64,000 bases of DNA, taken from NCBI GenBank assembly GCA_910578215.1, contig CAJTPH010000011.1, positions 1,947 to 65,946 of the forward strand, written 5' to 3'. Below, piece after piece: positions 60,890 through 64,000 of the stretch. Source of the DNA: an uncultured Acetatifactor sp. (GTDB lineage Bacteria; Bacillota; Clostridia; Lachnospirales; Lachnospiraceae). Within the stretch, counting starts at the first letter, position 1. The number at the start of each line of letters is the position of its first letter. The position numbers were made by a program, and so were the translations under genes. The notes beneath the pieces were generated by a model that ran no database searches, was not told where the DNA came from, and saw only the letters and a program-made list of their open reading frames with translations.

Positions 60890-61921
60890 TCAGATCCCGG
60901 CTTCCTTTTTTGCAAGCTGCAGATCATGCTGCGCCATAATTGCGCATAACTGCTCGTAGCTTGTCTTCTGGGGATTCCATCCAAGCTTTGTCCTTGCCTT
61001 GGTTGGATCTCCCAAAAGATTCACCACATCGGTAGGGCGGAACCATTTAGGATTGACACATACCAGCATTTTTCCGGTCTTTTTGTCATAACCCTTTTCA
61101 TCAATACCGGTTCCCTTCCATTCCAGTTCAATTCCGTCGTTGGCAAATACAAGGGTTGTAAATTCACGGACGGTGTGCTGCACACCCGTTGCAATAACAT
61201 AGTCATCCGGCTCATCCTGCTGCAGGATCAGCCACATGCACTCCACATAATCCTTCGCATATCCCCAGTCACGCAGTGAATCCAGGTTGCCCAGCTCCAG
61301 GTGGTCCTGAAGTCCGCAGGCAATTCTTCCTGCAGCCAGGGTAATCTTACGCGTCACAAAATTATCTCCCCGGCGTTCAGACTCATGGTTGAACAAAATA
61401 CCGTTGCAGGCATAAATACCATACGCTTCTCTATATTCCTTCATCATCCAAAAACCGTACAGCTTTGCCACAGCGTATGGACTGTACGGATGAAACGGAG
61501 TTAGTTCATTCTGGGGGCACTCCTCGACCTTCCCGTATAATTCAGAGGTGGATGCCTGATAGACCCTGCAGGTTCTGTCCAAGCCGGCCGTATGGACCGC
61601 TTCCAGGATACGCAGAACGCCAAGGGCATCTACATCTCCCGTATATTCCGCGGCATCAAAGGAAACCTGCACATGACTCTGAGCGGCAAGGTTATAGATT
61701 TCATCAGGCTTTACCTGCAATATGATGCGCATAATGCTGGAAGAATCGGAAAGATCACCTTCATGGATGACCAGCTTGTCCAATATGTGCTCTATGCGGG
61801 CAGTTGTGGATACGGACGCCCTTCTGACGATTCCATGAACTTCATATCCTTTTTCCAACAGAAATTCCGCAAGATAAGAGCCGTCCTGCCCTGTGATCCC
61901 TGTGATCAAAGCCTTGTTCAT
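60890..61921 (-). CDS. gmd: GDP-mannose 4,6-dehydratase
   Basis: 343 residues. ALITGITGQDGSYLAEFLL at the N-terminus, LAAQSHVQVSFD (about 78-89), STSELYGKV (catalytic Ser/Glu region near 128) and YSPYAVAKLYGFW with the YxxxK pair. GILFNHESERRG is the Gmd-specific loop. It converts GDP-mannose to GDP-4-keto-6-deoxymannose. AGGAG 8 nt before the ATG. First gene of the operon; the only upstream element is the recombination-site candidate C and hairpin, and no promoter was recognised between it and the recombinase gene. Confidence 0.95.
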   Translation of the reverse strand: MNKALITGITGQDGSYLAEFLLEKGYEVHGIVRRASVSTTARIEHILDKLVIHEGDLSDSSSIMRIILQVKPDEIYNLAAQSHVQVSFDAAEYTGDVDALGVLRILEAVHTAGLDRTCRVYQASTSELYGKVEECPQNELTPFHPYSPYAVAKLYGFWMMKEYREAYGIYACNGILFNHESERRGDNFVTRKITLAAGRIACGLQDHLELGNLDSLRDWGYAKDYVECMWLILQQDEPDDYVIATGVQHTVREFTTLVFANDGIELEWKGTGIDEKGYDKKTGKMLVCVNPKWFRPTDVVNLLGDPTKARTKLGWNPQKTSYEQLCAIMAQHDLQLAKKEAGI

Positions 61922-61934
61922 TATTTTATCTCCT

Positions 61935-61958
61935 TATTTATCCCCTTTAGCGGCTAAA
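61935..61958 (-). other. Candidate recombination site C upstream of gmd
   Basis: 22 of 24 positions match site A (63504-63527) in inverted orientation, including the whole CCGCTAAAGGGGATAA core. It ends 14 bp before the gmd ATG; the second arm is degenerate. Confidence 0.75.
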
Positions 61959-62017
61959 CAGCGGGAAGCCCTGAATTTCAGGGCTTCCCCGGGGCGGCTG
62001 ACCATTATTTGTACTGC
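61939..62017 (-). repeat. 79-bp repeat copy 2 with 13-bp hairpin
   Basis: Matches 40593-40671 at 77 of 79 positions in the same orientation, about 21.3 kb away. The hairpin is at 61963-61989. It lies on the recombinase side of site C, so it would move with the cassette on inversion. From 62018 to 62066 nothing else is seen. Confidence 0.9.
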
Positions 62018-62066
62018 TTATACAAACGTGCCGAGAGCTGTGAGGCATAATGGATTTGGTTCAAAA

Positions 62067-63188
62067 TTATTTCATCAAAAGCTCCAGGCATTTTCTTTTC
62101 TGGTCAATATCACTGTGCACATAGGTGTTTAAGGTTGTATTGACGGATGAGTGCCCCAAAAGCTCTGCAACCGTTCTGTAATCCGATCCGTTTTGTATAC
62201 TAAGGGTCGCAAAGTTATGGCGAAGGGAATGAAAGTTTAAGTATCGCATATTTAACTGGTTCAAAAGCTTTTTGTATTTCTTCTGAATGTTTCGCGGTTC
62301 CATAATCTGCTTGGTGCCAGTGAGGATAAAAACATCGGATTCCTTCTGATGCTTCTGAACGTCTGCCAAAAGGCATAAAGGCAGCGGTATATCTCTAACA
62401 GAGGTGGCTGTTTTCGGGGAGCCGATGCAAAGAATGGTTTTGGAAGAATTAGGCGTTTGGGGATAGGCGGGATTTTTCATTCGGTAAACGGTCCTTTTTA
62501 TTTTAAACTGTACGTTTTGCGCATCGTAATCCTCCCAGCGCAGACCGCTGAGCTCGCCAATTCGCACGCCTGTGTACATGCAGATTAACAGACCGAAGGA
62601 AAACTCGTCAGTCTGGCGTTTCAAATATTCCTCTAAGCATTTCCATTCGTGTGCGGTAAAGATTTCCGGCATTCTTTTGGTCTGTTTGGGAAGCTGGGGT
62701 GCAGGAATCCGTACAGTACATTGATATTTGTTTTGTACCGATTTCAAGATGGTCTGAAACAACACCATGATAGAACGAATATATGTGGGCGATAAGTTCT
62801 CCTTTATTTTAGTGGATATAAATTCCTGGGTTACAGAATCCGTCAGCTCTTTAATAGGAAGCCTTCCAAAATATGGGCGCAGATGATGGTCTAAAATTGT
62901 CTCATAAAGACAGAAGCTGCTGGTGCGAATATGTTCACGGATATCCGCCTGCCACCAATCAAACAGCTCATTGAATAAAACGGAATCTTCTCCGGTGGTC
63001 TCCTGGGCAGCGTCGGCTTTCACATTCAGAGAGGCTATTATATCGTTTCGTTTTTTCTTAACATCCGCATATTTTGCGGCGTAAACGTAACCGTATTGGA
63101 TACTGCCGTCCGATTTCCGCCCTTTCTGATATCGTGCCTCCCACCGTCCATCCTTCCTTTTACGAATGTTTTCTCCCTTTCTTGCCAT
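62067..63188 (-). CDS. Tyrosine recombinase (integrase family)
   Basis: 373 residues. An N-terminal arm-binding-like domain (RKRKDGRWEARYQKG) and a SAM-like core-binding domain (about 70-165) precede the catalytic domain. Catalytic residues are the Arg in YTGVRIGELSGLRW, the HxxR in FHSLRHNFATLS, the His in LLGHSSVNT and the Tyr in LNTYVHSDID. Size and layout fit Tn916/phage-type integrases, but no excisionase or other mobile genes lie nearby. AGGAG ribosome site. Placed between two inverted copies of a 24-bp sequence and beside an outward promoter, it is the natural candidate for an inversion enzyme. Confidence 0.93.
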   Translation of the reverse strand: MARKGENIRKRKDGRWEARYQKGRKSDGSIQYGYVYAAKYADVKKKRNDIIASLNVKADAAQETTGEDSVLFNELFDWWQADIREHIRTSSFCLYETILDHHLRPYFGRLPIKELTDSVTQEFISTKIKENLSPTYIRSIMVLFQTILKSVQNKYQCTVRIPAPQLPKQTKRMPEIFTAHEWKCLEEYLKRQTDEFSFGLLICMYTGVRIGELSGLRWEDYDAQNVQFKIKRTVYRMKNPAYPQTPNSSKTILCIGSPKTATSVRDIPLPLCLLADVQKHQKESDVFILTGTKQIMEPRNIQKKYKKLLNQLNMRYLNFHSLRHNFATLSIQNGSDYRTVAELLGHSSVNTTLNTYVHSDIDQKRKCLELLMK

Positions 63189-63421
63189 TACTCTTTCTCC
63201 TCTTAAGTGTATTTGGGTTATTTTTCAGGAACCCCATAAACCTGACCGTCAAACGGCATAATAAATTATAAAGATGAAAGCATGGAAAATCAGCAACTTT
63301 GATTCCGAACATGACCCTTTTTTTGACCATGAATACGGGAATAATTAATAAAAAAGCGAATAATTTCCCGAAATTTGCAGATCATTTTCTTGACGGGAAG
63401 GCAATAAATTGGCATATTACA

Positions 63422-63450
63422 TTGACTTTTGAATATATGCGTGCTAAAAT
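63422..63450 (+). promoter_or_regulatory. Outward promoter of the invertible cassette
   Basis: -35 TTGACT (63422-63427), 17-nt spacer, -10 TAAAAT (63445-63450) with an extended TGC before it. Transcription would start near 63457 and run rightwards across site A towards the plus-strand operon. Confidence 0.8.
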
Positions 63451-63503
63451 AAGGTTTCAAAAGAGGCAAATTCCTTGCGAATTCGTCAAGGTTAGAGTGA
63501 AAA

Positions 63504-63536
63504 TTTGGCCGCTAAAGGGGATAATTAGCGGCTAAA
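63504..63536 (+). other. Candidate recombination site A, with two inverted arms
   Basis: Left arm TTTGGCCGCTAA (63504-63515), 9-nt spacer AGGGGATAA, right arm TTAGCGGCTAAA (63525-63536). The arms match at 11 of 12 positions as an inverted repeat. This is the expected form of a tyrosine recombinase crossover site. The first 24 bp recur inverted at 40589-40612 (24/24) and 61935-61958 (22/24). Confidence 0.8.
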
Positions 63537-63645
63537 GAATACCTTTTTTATTCTATTTACTGATAACAGGCAAGTGCTGCGGCAATTTATAGAACTCTCT
63601 ATTTCTATATTTGCGCTGGATAAGCTGAGAGGAATATCTTTAATT

Positions 63646-64000
63646 ATGGCAGTTACAGACAAAGCTGATATATATCTTGTGGGAAGCAAATGTATTGGGC
63701 AGTACGGCGGATATGAATCTTTTGTTCAAAAGCTTTTGGAATACCATCGAGAAAATAAAGCGATTCAATATCATGTCGCCTGTAAGGAAAATGGCGACGG
63801 TCATATGGTAGTTTCCAAGCTGCCAGGGGCATCTCAGGTAAAAGAAAAAAGATTTACTTATTGTAATGCGGATTGCTTTTTGATCAATGTACCCACTTGG
63901 CTAAAATCCGCTCAGGCTATTTTTTATGATGTGATGGCGCTAAAAGAGTGCTGCCGGCATATAGAAAAAAACCATATACAAAATCCTGTTGTGTATATCA
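63646..64000 (+). CDS. DUF1972-type rhamnosyltransferase-like protein, truncated by window end
   Basis: 118 codons are visible. The N-terminus DIYLVGSKCIGQYGGYESFV matches the start of the DUF1972/Cps2T-WchF family of glycosyltransferases (IGSKGIPAxYGGFETFV pattern), which add rhamnose as an early sugar in capsule synthesis. ATG at 63646 after GAGAGG with a rather long 12-nt spacing. It is the first gene of a plus-strand operon that, in the captured orientation, lies directly downstream of the outward promoter. Confidence 0.8.
   Translation, partial: MAVTDKADIYLVGSKCIGQYGGYESFVQKLLEYHRENKAIQYHVACKENGDGHMVVSKLPGASQVKEKRFTYCNADCFLINVPTWLKSAQAIFYDVMALKECCRHIEKNHIQNPVVYI

Larger units (their letters stand above)
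63189..63645. other. Regulatory region between recombinase and rightward operon
   Basis: No gene is supported here. On the minus strand a perfect -10 (TATAAT, 63270-63265) may serve the recombinase, though no good -35 precedes it. On the plus strand lie the outward promoter, an imperfect 19-bp palindrome at 63473-63491 (CCTTG...CAAGG with a central GAATTC) in the transcribed leader, and site A. Confidence 0.7.

Noticed and set aside
61963..61989. Rho-independent terminator
   Set aside because: The hairpin is very stable but has no T-run on either side, so I report it only as a hairpin.
62067..63188. Prophage or integrative element
   Set aside because: Only the recombinase is present: no excisionase, repressor, structural or conjugation genes, and no tRNA attachment site.
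63299..63535. 78-codon plus-strand open frame beyond the recombinase
   Set aside because: It runs through the promoter and site A, has no clear ribosome site and no recognisable product.

Overview
The window looks like part of the genome of an anaerobic gut Firmicute, probably Lachnospiraceae. The evidence is AGGAGG-type ribosome sites, frequent TTG/GTG starts, AAA-ATPase/PD-(D/E)XK proteins of a clostridial type, and the style of the polysaccharide locus. It is almost entirely a surface-polysaccharide super-locus. No tRNA, rRNA, CRISPR array or insertion sequence was seen.

Layout. (1) About 1-13,960, minus strand, visibly GC-richer: an operon read leftwards from a strong promoter at 13,934-13,962. 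It holds pseB, a Wzz-like chain-length protein behind a 71-bp tandem repeat, pseC, two or more multi-pass membrane proteins, several family 2 glycosyltransferases, an FAD oxidoreductase, a DegT aminotransferase and a GNAT acetyltransferase. (2) 14,167-40,588, minus strand: a long, tightly packed operon. It carries a near-complete legionaminic-acid-type pathway (LegB-like dehydratase, LegC, PtmE, two NeuD-like acyltransferases, LegI, LegG, LegF), a second cytidylyltransferase, two Gfo/Idh oxidoreductases and a PseA/PtmG-type amidotransferase. It also has a polysialyltransferase-like enzyme, four GT4-like transferases, a radical SAM protein, its own Wzx and Wzy, and a pyruvyl transferase. (3) 40,915-44,301, plus strand: two isolated genes, a HEPN-motif/zinc-ribbon protein and an AAA-ATPase/nuclease-like protein. 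(4) 44,304-61,921, minus strand, very AT-rich in the middle: a second complete polysaccharide operon. It has gmd and rmd (GDP-D-rhamnose), manC and manA, a second Wzx/Wzy pair, GT26, GT4 and WavE transferases, a kinase/HAD/nucleotidyltransferase trio and two acyltransferases. (5) 62,067-63,188: a tyrosine recombinase. Beyond it are an outward-facing promoter and the start of a third, plus-strand polysaccharide operon (63,646 onward).

Main finding. A 24-bp sequence next to the recombinase and its outward promoter (63,504-63,527, plus strand) is repeated exactly, inverted, right at the start codon of operon 2 (40,589-40,612). It is repeated with 22/24 identity, inverted, just upstream of gmd (61,935-61,958). 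The simplest reading is an invertible recombinase-promoter cassette that connects one promoter to one of several alternative polysaccharide operons.

A second layer of variation is likely. Poly-G tracts of 7-12 bases lie in the coding strands of at least six biosynthetic genes. In two of them (a GT4 glycosyltransferase and an acyltransferase) changing the tract by one base restores a convincing full-length C-terminus, so these genes appear to be captured in a shifted state.
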